Shown: positions 22,557 through 33,645 of the stretch, piece after piece
How positions within the stretch are numbered: position 1 is the stretch's first letter
Layout of the letters: each line of letters starts with the position of its first letter
From: Ashinkailepas kermadecensis
Lineage: Eukaryota > Arthropoda > Thecostraca > Neolepadidae
DNA length: 64,000 nt
Assembly: GCA_034440615.1 (NCBI GenBank)
Contig: JAOTOM010004666.1
Location: 325,527-389,526 of the forward strand
Direction: 5' to 3'
Notes under the pieces: generated by a model
What the model was told of the DNA's origin: nothing
What the model saw: only the letters and a program-made list of their open reading frames with translations
The model's database searches: none
Made by a program: the position numbers and the translations under genes

Positions 22557-23269
22557 TCGATGTATTTGTAAGATCATAAGCTACAACCGTATTGCCTCCA
22601 CAGGCAACACTGTTGTAATGGATTCGTTATACGATTGGGTTGAAGCTCGGTAGCTACAAACCAATTGTGGAACGAATCTAACAGATGTGAAGCCATTTTT
22701 CATCATGCGCAATTTGCGAACTGTTTTACCTTATACTTGTTCTGAAATTAATAGGCAGTAAAACCAACAATATAAATGGATTGGTTCCCTCGAAAGAAGC
22801 GCGCTGGTTTTTGCTACACGGCTCTAACACAATTATGGGCGAACCGACGTCGTGGCAACCAGCAGCTTGTGATTGGGAGGCTGGCGAAGTGGTCTTGGTA
22901 GGCGCGAGTGAAGTGAGGTGGGAAGGCAGCACGGGTTCCATATTCTCGACGTAGTGCCACGAGATAACGGAGTGATGATGGTGGTGACAAGCTGAAAGCA
23001 TGATGCATTTTAGCTGAATATTCTTAGCATGAGCAATGTGAGCTGTGATATTCTTGGTAAGTACGTCGCCACTTCTTGGAGAAATCGAGCACAAGAAGCC
23101 TACGAAGTACGCACTGGCTCAGAAGCGATGTCGTCATCAGACGAGGTTGACCCCGGGTCGGGTGTCGTCATTTCCTGCGGGTACATGGACTGCTGAGCAG
23201 TTGTCGACGGTCGGAACACACCGGACGTGGCCGACGGCAGACGATGTAGCCAACACCGCTTCCGGCTGC
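22557..23269. other. no gene seen
   Basis: Unique sequence. The lower end may include the 3' untranslated part of the LINE remnant that follows. Confidence 0.5.
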
Positions 23270-23885
23270 TTGGATATGGCACTCCTGCATGCTCGATGGC
23301 AGGATATTAAAACATGGGCTAATCTGAATGCGAATCTGCGAAGAATCGTCGCCTCCCCGTCTCCGGTCGGACATTCGGCACGTTTAATTGTTTGTTCTGG
23401 CTCGTGTTACGCTGTCTTACAGATCGTCAACAGGTGAACTGTAGCGCCGGCTCGCTTGGCCCATCTATTGCCATGATGCTCTTCAACACACACAGCGAGT
23501 GATGCTCAGCGAGTCCACAAGCCGACAACCATTCCAGTTCGTCTATGACGTCGCTTGCATGGTCCCGTCGGCGTCGTCCCAGGATTACACGCGCAGAGAA
23601 GTTCATAAGTTGTTGTGTGCGGTAAAACAGTGAGCTGATGAGTTGCCATATACCGTTATGCAGTATCGGACATGTGATAACACTAGTCCGGTCATAATTG
23701 TTGGAAGAAGCTAACGAGGGATGTATTGCCGGGCATGACTCAGTCCTATGAGCACACCGGCGCATTTTGACACGAGCTTGTTAACATGTGGTACATATGA
23801 CAGGTTGCGATCCAATATTACACCCAGATATTGTTTTGCGTTCGCTTTCACGTATGGCGAAGCCGCCCGAGATGATTGATTCTAC
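23270..23885 (-). pseudogene. LINE (CR1/Jockey-like) reverse transcriptase C-terminal remnant
   Basis: Read on the minus strand, broken frames give the end of a non-LTR retrotransposon ORF2. KQYLGVILDRNLSYVPHVNK is the segment typically found after the reverse transcriptase palm. It is followed by a TAG (23713-23711) after ARQYIPR, then TMTG-like and YCITVYGNSS segments. After a frameshift near 23610 comes NFSARVILGRRRRDHASDVI and DELEWLSACGL, the conserved tail of CR1/Jockey/L2-type elements. VRPETGRRRFF and a FNILPSS word (about 23300-23375, shifted frames) continue it. Stops and frameshifts show it is dead and 5' truncated. The superfamily is assigned by motif recall. The SINEs here could have used such a LINE for transposition, but I see no shared 3' tail. 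Confidence 0.8.
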
Positions 23886-23990
23886 TTGATGTAACCCACG
23901 CAACATTTGACGAGTTACCAGTCAATGAACTGTGCTTTCCCCGTTTTTCGTTTCATTCGATTTTGACTAAGCCAGTCGAGCAATGTCTCT

Positions 23991-24184
23991 GGTGGTGGTT
24001 ATTAGTTTTTTACGACACGTCGATCGTTGAGTCATGTAGCGTCGCCAATCTCTCACGCCGATTGGTCGCGGGCGAAGAGTAGCGACAGGTAAGACTCGAA
24101 CGAGTTACCAGTCTTTCCACAATCTTTTCTAACCACAATTTTTCGATTGTGAGACGGGCAACTTACCCCTAGACTACTCATGCC
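23991..24184 (-). mobile_element. tRNA-derived SINE, family B copy 2, with 15-bp target duplication
   Basis: Flanked by TCGAGCAATGTCTCT at 23976-23990 and 24185-24199. On the minus strand the head has box A TAGTCTAGGGG, and the body (CTACTCTTCGCCCGCGACCA, then GAGAGATTGGCGACGCTACA) matches copy 1 closely, ending CGTGTCGTAAAA and a TAATAACCA tail. Compared with copy 1 there is an extra segment of about 30 bp between TTGTGG and TTCGAGTC, which separates the anticodon-arm hairpin from box B. Confidence 0.93.
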
Positions 24185-24199
24185 TCGAGCAATGTCTCT

Positions 24200-24595
24200 A
24201 CAGCAGCCTCCATGCCTCGAATCAGATTATTAATGTTTCCAAAAAGTTGGAAGGGAAAAACAACAAGTTGATGTAGCGGTTAGCCGATTTGACAGCCTGT
24301 TGTGGCTACCGTCTGGCCAATTAAATCATGAAATCGGCGCGCTAAATCTGCCAGTGAGCACCATGGCCTGTTAAATTGTCAACTGATACCACACTATACC
24401 ACGCCTGCTGCCATACCACGGCACCACGCTGATTCGCTGTGGGTCGTAGAGTACAAGCCTTCAATCGGAACCGGCACTGCCAATGTCGACGCGGGCTGCG
24501 AAGGCTGTCAGGTGTACCGGAAATGATGTTCGGCTTCAGCATCGGCCGTAGGATTCCCGCCGTGGGACACTGGCTGCATCTTTGCGGAGATCGTG
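24200..24595. other. no gene seen
   Basis: Unique spacer between the SINE and the 60/61-bp array. Nothing recognised. Confidence 0.5.
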
Positions 24596-25795
24596 CCCGG
24601 TACGTCCTCTGGTCCGGCCTACCCTGGTTGGGGCGGGACTGTGCCACAGACCATGTCCGGTTCATCCTCTGGTCCGGCCTACCCTGGTCTGGGGAGGGAC
24701 TGTGCCGCAGACCATGTCCGGTTCATCCTCTGGTCCGGCCTACCCTGGTCTGGGGAGGGACTGTGCCGCAGACCATGTCCGGTACGTCCTCTGGTCCGGC
24801 CTACCCTGGTCTGGGGAGGGACTGTGCAGCAGACCATGTCCGACATGTCCTCTGGTCCGGCCTACCCTGGTCTGGGGCGGGACTGTGCCGCAGACCATGT
24901 CCGGTTCATCCTCTGGTCCGGCCTACCCTGGTCTGGGGAGGGACTGTGCCGCAGACCATGTCCGGTTCATCCTCTGGTCCGGCCTACCCTGGTCTGGGGA
25001 GGGACTGTGCCGCAGACCATGTCCGGTTCATGTCCTCTGGTCCGGCCTACCCTGGTCTGGGGAGGGACTGTGCCGCAGACCATGTCCGACATGTCCTCTG
25101 GCCCGGCCTACCCTGGTCTGGGGAGGGACTGTGCCGCAGACCATGTCCGACATGTCCTCTGGCCCGGACTACCCTGATCTGGGGCGGGACTGTGCCGCAG
25201 ACCATGTCCGGTATGTTCTCTAGCCCTGCCTACCCTGGTCTGGGGAGGGACTGTGCCGCAGACCATGTCCGGTATGTTCTCTAGCCCTGCCTACTCTGGT
25301 TGGGGCGGGACTGTGCCGCAGACCATGTCCGGTATGTTCTCTAGCCCTGCCTACTCTGGTTGGGGCGGGACTGTGCCGCAGACCATGTCCGGTATGTTAT
25401 CTAGCCCTGCCTACTCTGGTCTGGGGCGGGACTGTGCCGCAGACCTTGTCCGGTATGTTCTCTAGCCCTGCCTACCCTGGTCTGGGGAGGGACTGTGCCG
25501 CAGACCATGTCCGGTATGTTCTCTAGCCCTGCCTACTCTGGTTGGGGTGGGACTGTGCCGCAGACCATGTCCGGTATGTTCTCTAGCCCTGCCTACTCTG
25601 GTTGGGGCGGGACTGTGCCGCAGACCATGTCCGGTATGTTCTCTAGCCCTGCCTACTCTGGTTGGGGCGGGACTGTGCCGCAGACCATGTCCGGTATGTT
25701 CTCTAGCCCTGCCTACTCTGGTTGGGGTGGGACTGTGCCGCAGACCTTGTCCGGTATGTTCTCTAGCCCTGCCTATCCTAATCGGGGGTGGGATT
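24596..25795. repeat. 60/61-bp minisatellite, about 20 copies in two subfamilies
   Basis: The left half has 61-bp units with GTTCATCCTCTGGTCCGGCC and CTGGTCTGGGGAGGGACTGT. From about 25206 the units carry GTATGTTCTCTAGCCCTGCC with TACTCTGGTTGGGGCGGGAC and are mostly exactly 60 bp. The shared core is GACTGTGCCGCAGACCATGT. The 61-bp part shifts frame each unit, yet all three plus frames stay open for 190-280 codons. I see no protein family. Confidence 0.97.
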
Positions 25796-26796
25796 GTGTC
25801 GGGCAAGCTGTGCCAACGTGCCTCCAATGTGGACGTATTCTGTGGCTGGTGTGCCAGGCCAGCGAACCGATGGCAAGAAGTCCGGCAGTTTCATGCACTG
25901 TAGGCTGGCACCCTGCTGAATGAGTCAGGCGGCTTCCGGGTCATTCCTTCAATTAGGGTACGTGTTTGCTCACCATGTTGCTACCCCACGTTCGAACAGT
26001 ACATGCATGATTGAGCCCGGCCCACATGCAGACGATCGATGTCCGACTGCACAGGAGCCGACCGAAGGGGCTCCGTGCCGCCACACTGGGAAAATATCAA
26101 CAATTTTGAGGCGTTTCAGCGCATGGTTTCAGACGGGTGTACATGGCGCGTCAACTCCAGACATGGTTATTCCAGGGATAGAAAGCTGACCCTCCAGCGG
26201 TACGGCCTGCGGGAATATACATGCACATTCTGTCGTTTGTTTGATGCAATGCGTTTTAATGAAGTGGACGAGTGTCGTTGATTATTGTAATTAACAGTGT
26301 TTGGAGCGACAACAATTAACTATGGTTTCATTATGGTGCAATAAAGCAATATGGGAAATAGACAAAAGCGTGTTTCATCTACCAGCTTATTCGGCTGCTA
26401 ATACGGGAATCTCTCTCCACCATCTCCACCATCTCATTCAGTGTGCAACTCTGCGAGTTTCGAACGCAGATTCACTTAGGCGAACGAAGAGAAATGAAAC
26501 GCGCTGAACAACGCGCTGAATAGGCTGTGCCATTACAGCAGCTGACGTTTCGCCTCGGTGGTAGAATGCCAAGTCCTCGGGGCGTCGGCGTCGACGGGAG
26601 ATATCGACGCACGTCACGTGACCTCGAGAGCAGCGACCGGGCCACTTCTCTGCACGTGAGCGTGCCGCCTTGCTCGTTGAGCCCCCAGCGACGTCGCTGG
26701 AGCAGTTGCTCCAGATGGCGGATTGGCTCAATAGTCGGCAGTGCTGCCTGCTGCTCAGCCGCCTCCTCCGCGTCCTCTGCATCACATCTTCCACTT
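25796..26796. other. no gene seen
   Basis: Unique sequence. Overlapping frames near 26438-27099 on both strands owe much of their length to the CT microsatellite. Confidence 0.5.
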
Positions 26797-26936
<140 letters not shown>

Positions 26937-28944
26937 CGCCCTGAAGAGCATGGGCTCCGCCGGCCGTCGCCGGTGTGCCACTGATGGCAACATTTCCCAT
27001 GTGAGCGGAAATGGTGACGTCATCAAAAGATCGCCACTGTTTTCGATATTCATCCGCTGCTTTCGACCTAATTTCCTAATTTCGCCTGCGGTAGATTAGA
27101 GCCGGTGCAAACGTCTCAGTTAACATGTCTGTGTTATGTCGTGATTGTTTGCTTTTTTGGGATTTATAAGCCTCCCTAACAAAATTGTTCTCTATAAAAA
27201 TTCCCTAATTCTCACTATAAAAATTGTTCTCTGCACGTCTTGCGCTTTTGGAAGCATCTGTTCAGTCGCCCAGCAGCCATTACGTGAGGACGAGAGGTGC
27301 CAGTTGGTCATCGGTCGTCATTACCGGACAACAAAGCACACGATCTAGCAAGGGAAAACATCAACAATCACTTACACCACCAATTTCCTGTTGCAAACAT
27401 TCACTATGAAAACCTACGCAATGGAAGACGACAGATCAGCGCAAGCTTCCTCTGGTGATTGAATGGCCGGCAACCTCAGCAGCATACGCGATTTACAAAA
27501 GGGGGCGAGCAATTACTCCAGACAGATCAATGCAGGCTGGATGTTTATTGGATTTTTATTTGTGCGGCAAGAAGAGGGTCGCTCCTCGACACTGGCTGTG
27601 GTAATCGAGTCACTGCCGGAGTGGAGCGGCAATTGTCTGTCGGCCAACTGTTGGCCCTCATCACGAGCTGAGTCTAGGGCTCCACGCAACTCACTACACT
27701 CCGATCACAATTCAACAGAGACAAGTCATTCAACTTCTAATGTGGCCTGACCGCCAGCGCCTTTGCGACGCAAGATGCTTCAACGGCTCGGTCCCGCCGA
27801 GTGTTGAAATTAAAAGCCGCGATGTGATGGAAATTCAATTTCCCAAATTGCCATTCCGATGATTTATTTCCCTGCACTTGCCGAGTCATGTGAGGTCGGA
27901 CGTGCGAGGCAGCCGATCTCCACGCCGACCGGTTCAGTTTCGCTGGAATGGATGCCAAAGCACCATTGCTGGCGTCACCGGAGCAGCCCAGCCTAATCTA
28001 CCGAATGTGGTTGACGACATGAATTTCTAAATTAAATTGCTTAATATTCCTCTTTCATGTGACATCACCTAAAATGGCGATATTGTGATAGTGTACCACA
28101 GATTGCATGCCATATCAGTTGAGCTGCTCGTTTAGTTAGATTCCACTGTGTAACAAAGTTAGGTTTTGGGGCATCTAAATCCCAGTCATTCAGCCCCCTA
28201 CCCCCCAACGCTCAATGCCGGGTGATGTGAATGTGGGTGTCTTGGATGATGAAATGTAATTTGGGCTGCAGCGCCCTGAGCCGGTCGGCTGTCTGAACAG
28301 TACGCCTTACCGAGCCGATTGTTGTGGGTCGCCTATCCGTTGCATCCTGTCGGAACAGCTCACGTGTGCGGCGCCAGGCCGAGCGAGGCTACCGAGGTGC
28401 CGTCTCAGCACCCGTTCCCACGCGAGGCCAGTCTTTGGATGTCATCAGAGGCGGCTCTGATATCTGACTCTGAGCTGACATATGTCTGATGTCAGAGAGA
28501 ACAGCACACCCGCTTGGTGTATAGTTCACAGGGTTCTAGCCTGTGCCGACGTCCTGGCCATGCAGGCAGTCATGTGACGTGTGCGGGTTGATCACGTGAC
28601 CAGTGACGTCGTCTGCGAGTATCTAGTGAAGCTACCGCGAGGCAGTAGGGCTCTCTTGGAGGAACGGTCGTGGTGGGCGGTCGCCCCTCAGGCGGCTCGC
28701 CGCCGCCTAGCCAGCCCTGGCCCCACAGAGGTACGTCGAGACTCTGCCTGAGAGTCGCTGTCTGTCGAGATGTAGTTCTCTGATGGAAACTGTTGCACCT
28801 GTCTATCAAAAATGAAGCTACATTGTTAACGCTATATCACGCTGCGCATTAATGTCTGATCTTCGTTGCATTTATCTGTTGACTAATATGCACAATATAG
28901 AAGTGCTGGCTTTGGAAGTGCGTGTCAAGGTGTGCAGATCAGAG
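26937..28944. other. no gene seen; one short duplication
   Basis: Mostly unique. TATAAAAATT and ATTGTTCTCT words are duplicated at 27185-27235. No exon or RNA gene recognised over 2 kb. Confidence 0.5.
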
Positions 28945-29033
28945 CTCGGAGATGAAGGATTCGAACCATTGAATTTATAACTGGGGTTTTTAAATATCGC
29001 AAACGCTGAGGTACCCTAGACTATCAACGTGCC
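28945..29033 (-). mobile_element. weak tRNA-like SINE head remnant
   Basis: On the minus strand, TAGTCTAGGGT (29013-29023) is a box A with one mismatch, and GGTTCGAATCC (28957-28967) is a perfect box B, 45 bases apart. The intervening sequence does not form an anticodon arm. It is not obviously a member of families A or B. Confidence 0.45.
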
Positions 29034-29350
29034 AGAAGGTTTACCCCAGTACAGAAGGGATGAACCTGAACCTTTTTTACAACTGTATATATATACACGT
29101 TGGATAGCATATGGTAAAAAGTGGTCAATTACACCATCCAATCCACACAAGCCCACGCAACACCACGCAATTACACTTCAGCCTACTCAAAGCACATGTG
29201 AATACGTGTGCGTCTGCATACGTGAATACGTGAATAGTTTCTTCAAGCCATATAAAGATTGCTTCGAGAAACGTTTACAGAATGATCACGAGAACAGAAT
29301 CCGCCGGATCTAAACATGACCAATGTGAACCCATGCTGTTGCCTGTGTTC
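29034..29350. other. no gene seen
   Basis: Unique sequence. A 94-codon open frame (29029-29313) has no recognisable motif. Confidence 0.45.
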
Positions 29351-29498
29351 TCGCTCTACGGGGTCCTGTGTACCCAACCTGTGACACCGTATGTCACCCT
29401 GCTGCCCTGTGTGTTAGAGTGGGTCGCTCTACGGGGTCCTGTGTACCCAACCTGTGACACCGTAAGTCACCCTGCTGCCCTGTGTGTTAGAGTGGGTC
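29351..29498 (+). repeat. 73-bp direct tandem duplication
   Basis: Two near-identical copies start TCGCTCTACGGGGTCCTGTG at 29351 and 29424 and differ at about one position (GTATGTCACC/GTAAGTCACC). This is the smallest possible array, so probably recent. Confidence 0.95.
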
Positions 29499-29882
29499 GC
29501 CTAAAAACTTCTGCTTAGCGTTACTGAAGGAAAGCTGTGCCACAATGTTAGAAAGGCGCCTTTAAAATTGGAAAACTGATTAATAGTTTTTAGTGGAAGT
29601 GGTAATTTGTTTTCTGGGAGGTGATTTTTTTTCGATGTTCGCTCGTATGGAGAATAATTTCAATCGTCTTTCTTTTGCCACCGTCACGTGTATCGGCTGC
29701 TCATGTACCACATCCGTCATTTATATGACTCTATCGCGTGCAGTTCAGCAGTTATTCCGTGATATGTGTGCAGGCTTCGAGAGTCATGACTGCTGCGCTG
29801 CAAATCCACTTCACGTCATTTCACTACTGAGTGCAATTTCACTAACGGACATTGAAGGCTTTTCCAGATGATTCAATGCTGA
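29499..29882. other. upstream flank of the transposase-like pseudogene
   Basis: No recognisable motif. An open frame at 29593-29871 exists but does not connect in an evident way to the transposase-like frame starting at 29883. Confidence 0.4.
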
Positions 29883-31736
29883 ACAATAACCGGAAATGAC
29901 GACAGCTATAACTGCTTTCCAATACCTGCGGGAAAGATTTACACAAGCATCAAGGTTACTTTTGAGGGTATTTTGCCACGAGATCGCCGCACGACACGAC
30001 GACTAAAGAGGAGAGAGAAGACAGCTGAACGTGCCCTATGCCGACCGTCTTCCCCTCCTGGAGATGAAGAGGAAATTTCGTCGGAGCCTTCGTCCACTCA
30101 AGACGAAGACGAAACTGATCCCATTGATTTAAATTACACAGATTAAGAAATAAATGTTAGTAGTAGTGATGTGAACACGGATGCCCTCACTAATACCGCA
30201 CTGTCCGCTGATAGATATGGCACATCAAACCGTGCCGCCGCTGCCAACGTCAGTGGTTTCCAAATGGATAGAATATAATAATGCCGAGTGATGTAAAGTT
30301 TGTCGTTGATTAAAACAAGTAGAAATGGCGAAAAGCACCAGGAAGCAAGAGTGAATCATGACTATGTTATTCATTCTGATATACCAGCATTTTACTTCAC
30401 CTTTATTTTACTTTGCCCGGAAGAAACACGTGTCGTAGGTGATGGCTGACTAACAACCGAGTGAAAATGGCTCGGGAAAAGCCAACAAGACTAAGCAGCA
30501 TGAGAAGCACATTGCGGTAGTAGTGGGGCTGGGCAGCCAATATTTGACCCATTTTACACCCTCATCTGGAAAGCTCTTGGCACTTTTATGGAGCTTCATT
30601 CCGTAGTTAATAGCATTGATGGTGATATAGATGTAATGGGAGCCGATGACAAGGCTGGAATAGATGCAATGGGAGCCGATGACAAGGGTGGAATAGATGC
30701 AATGGGAGCCGATGACAAGGCTGCAAAAGATGCAATGGGAGCCGACGACAAGGCTGGAATAGATGCAATGGGAGCCGATGACAAGGCTGGAATAGATGCA
30801 ATGGGAGACGATGACAAGGCTGGAATAGATGCAATGGGAGACGATGACAAGGCTGGAATAGATGCAATGGGAGACGATGACAAGGCTGGAATAGATGCAA
30901 TTGGAGCCGATGACAAGGCTGGAATAGATGCAATGGGAGCCGATGACGAGGCTGGAATAGATGCAATGGGAGCCGATGACGAGGCTGGAATAGATGCAAT
31001 GGGAGACGATGACAAGGCTGGAATAGATGCAATGGGAGCCGATGACAAGGCTGCAAAAGATGCAATGGGAGCCGATGACAAAGCTGGAATAGATGCAATG
31101 GGAGCCGATGACAAGGCTGGAATAGATGCAATGGGAGCCGATGACAAGGCTGGAATACGGGCAAACAAGTCGGTGCGTGTCGTCTGTTTGAGTTATTTGG
31201 AGAACCAGTGCATAGGCACATTTGCCAATTGCATTCCAACGAGTTCAATTTACATGAGTTGTTCTCCAAACCTTGATGGTGTTGCAACTGACCCGAAAGC
31301 ATTTAGTGGGAACATCGGAAAACAGTTGGCAGGTGACTCGGAGTCTACATCAATGTTGGGATGTCGTGGTGCCTGGTAATCCATCTGAATTGACCAGAAG
31401 CATGTGTAGTTATCTGAGTACTGATTAATGTCAGGTTGTGTATCGGCTGCAAGAGTAAGCCCTCTGAATGACGTCTGGTGGGTTGTGCTGACTGCGCCAA
31501 TCCTGTGTTGGTACGTGTCCTCAGATGACCCATGTCACGGGCTGCGGTGTCTCGTTACTTTGGTCGTAAAGCAGTGTGATTTTACGTTGAATCTCGTTGT
31601 GACTGCACGAACGGATGGAAACTTGTTCTGCAGCGTAGAGCTTTTGAAAAAGCTTCCAGAAGAAGTACAACGCATTATTCGACCAGTGCACAATGGGCAA
31701 AGGTCCGGGCTAGCGCGACATAATTGGTTTCAGTGA
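29883..31736 (+). pseudogene. decayed hAT-like/transposon-derived protein gene with internal minisatellite
   Basis: Frame-by-frame reading gives one protein in order, broken by stops and frameshifts. 29883-30275: KIYTSIKVTFEGILPRD, a basic stretch, an acidic Ser-rich stretch, a TAA (30144-30146) read through in the same frame, then ALSADRYGTSNRAAAA. 30278-30360: PSDVKFVVD and shifted remnants. 30502-30570: KHIAVVVGLGSQYLTHFTPS. 30588 on: ELHSVVNSIDGDIDV, then MGADDKAG, amplified into sixteen 33-bp units. 31151-31266: WNTGKQVGACRLFELFGEPV and HICQLHSNEFNLHELF. 31272-31328: LDGVATDPKAFSGNIGKQL. 31640-31690: ELLKKLPEEVQRIIRPV. I recall this motif order from abundant uncharacterised multi-copy proteins of invertebrates. 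The D in GADD and the C-x2-H in ICQLH suggest an RNase H-like, perhaps hAT-like, transposase; that is inference. It could instead be a host gene family relic. Confidence 0.72.
30630..31157 (+). repeat. 33-bp minisatellite, 16 copies, grown inside the transposase-like frame
   Basis: The unit GATGCAATGGGAGCCGATGA plus CAAGGCTGGAATA encodes the 11-residue repeat DAMGADDKAGI. Exactly 528 bp, 16 units, with variants (GACGATGAC, GATGACGAGG, GGCTGCAAAA). The left edge joins DGDIDV and the right edge joins WNTGKQ of the pseudogene. The period keeps frame, and an open frame of 263 codons (30588-31379) survives, as does one on the minus strand. Confidence 0.97.
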
Positions 31737-32461
31737 CTTCGGTATCAATATGAAGCATACATCAAACTGTTCGGAATTGACCAAGGAACATGAATCTGAC
31801 AATAGTTTTTCAATGAATTTGCCCATGTAAGCATACAAATGCACAAAGCAGGAAATTTTGTCCGACGCAGTGGGAAAGGTATCAGTGCGTTATGAAATCG
31901 GTTTATATTTAATTAGGGCAAAATGAAAATATTGAAATAGGTTTCTTGCATTGTGTGTGTTCTGTGTTCGAATGAGACATTGACTTGATGATAAAAGTGA
32001 AAGAATAAAGTTTGTTTTCTTCTTTTTTATTGAATTGAATCTTCTTTTTTTTTTTTCACGATATCTTACGCTTAGCTACGTCGCAACTGGCCAGAAAAGC
32101 GTCCTAGGCCAGTCACGATAAATCTTTTGAAAGATGGCCCTTTCATTCCATTCCTCAGATTAGGCACCTAAAGAGGAGAATATCAGCTATGGTACCAATT
32201 GGATCGGCGTGAAATTGTGGCACCTGATAGAACAGCTTCCGGGAATAATGATAGCATATAAATAATCTTTCCATGTAAACTATGCCCGACACTTCATTCA
32301 GAAAGGCCTGCAAAGTTCAGAAACAGGTTTCAGAAAACTGTTCGCCGCGGGTTGTAAAAATAAATTTTCAGTGTTCAAATCTTGCAAGTGCTCTGAGAAT
32401 GCCCGTGGAAGCTTTTGTAGGCGCTTGATAAAACTCGACAAACACCTACCCGTGACCCACC
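31737..32461. other. no gene seen; T-rich patch
   Basis: Unique AT-rich sequence. TCTTCTTTTTT words flank TATTGAATTGAA near 32018-32058. Could include the 3' flank of the pseudogene's original element, but no terminal repeat was found. Confidence 0.45.
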
Positions 32462-32645
32462 TTACTGTGCATCTATTGTTTCTACAGTCCTGCATATCCA
32501 ACCTGTACCGCACTGTGTGCCTCTGCTGTACTGTGCATCCATTGTTCTACTGCTCTGCATGCCCAGCCTGCGCCATCTGTGTCCCCCTACTGTACTGCCT
32601 ATCAATTGCTGATACTGCCCTGTATACCGGTGTGTTTCTGCTGTA
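32462..32645. repeat. about 65-bp degenerate tandem repeat, 3 copies
   Basis: Units begin CTGTGCATCTATTGTTTCTA or CTGTGCATCCATTGTTCTAC (66 and 64 bp). The third is shortened to about 51 bp. They end CTGCTGTA or CTACTGTA. Confidence 0.8.
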
Positions 32646-32798
32646 GCGTCCGGGTGGCATGCACCGTTCGAGTGTACCACACTGTGTTCCAACCTGTGCT
32701 GATCTGCTGAACGCGAGTCCCACAGACTCAACACGACCTGTTCCAAGCTCATCCCGTAGCAAAACATCACCTGGAGGTATCACACCGTCCAGCCGGTG

Positions 32799-32885
32799 AC
32801 GATCGTGCTCCAGACAGTGACCAGGTGATCCGAACAGTGACCAGGTGATCCGGGCGGTGACCAGGTGACCCAAACGGTGATCCGT
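32799..32885. repeat. 20-bp tandem repeat, about 4 copies
   Basis: Units such as GTGACCAGGTGATCCGAACA and GTGACCAGGTGATCCGGGCG, with a degenerate last copy. Confidence 0.9.
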
Positions 32886-33182
32886 CGTCAGCTGAGCAGG
32901 CTGGGTCGAGCCGGCAGCTCGGCGGTGGCGTGACGCGCGCTCCTCGTCCGCGTCTGTCAACTTCAGTCGGTGGGCGGCAGCGAGGGCGGTGCCAGCCTTG
33001 GTGACGGGCGGGGCAGCAGACTGGGCAGCTGAGCCGTGTGTGTGGCGGCGGCGGACCTTGACTTGAGCCGCCGGTGTGAGGAGGCGCCGCGCCGCCTGCA
33101 GGCTGGGTGTGCATCTTCCGCTAATCAGCCGGAGGTACTCCCGGGAGGGCCTCGACCGCGCTGCGCCGGCCGGCATCTGGTC
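32886..33182. other. CpG-rich unique segment
   Basis: Very GC- and CpG-rich (for example CTCGTCCGCGTC, GGCGGCGGCGGACC) between AT-richer neighbours. It could be a CpG-island-like promoter or a small exon. Open frames exist on both strands, but none has a family motif. Confidence 0.4.
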
Positions 33183-33645
33183 CGAGCCGAGCCGAGCCGA
33201 GCCGAGCCGAGCCAAGCAGACCAAACTACACTAGACTAGACCGGACCAGACCAAGCCGGACCGGACCGTACTAGATCTGACCAGGCCAGACTAGCCAGAC
33301 CAGCCAGACCAGACCAGACCAGACCAGACAGACCAGACCACACTAGATCTGATAGGACTCAAGCTGAGTCGTACTGAACAGATCAGACCAGACCAGACCT
33401 GATCAGACCAGAAGTAATCATACCAGACTTGACAAAACCCGGGCTAAGCCGAACCGAACGGACTAGACCGGACCAGACCAGACCAGATCAGACCAGATCA
33501 TATCAATCATATCATATCATATATCATGTATCATATCATATCATATCATACCAGACCAGACCAGATCAGACCAGACCAGATCAGACCAGACCCGACCAGA
33601 CCAGACCAGACCCGAGTCGAGCCTGTTCGAGCCGAACCGAGCCAG
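33183..33645. repeat. GAGCC and ACCAG pentanucleotide arrays, degenerate
   Basis: Five GAGCC units (33183-33213) lead into a long, diverged (ACCAG)n/(GATCAGACC) tract, with an internal CATATCATATC patch at 33497-33548. All share a 5-bp rhythm. Confidence 0.9.

Noticed and set aside
31151..31266. Additional host exon
   Set aside because: WNTGKQVGACRL joins in order to the transposase-like frames on both sides, so it belongs to the pseudogene.
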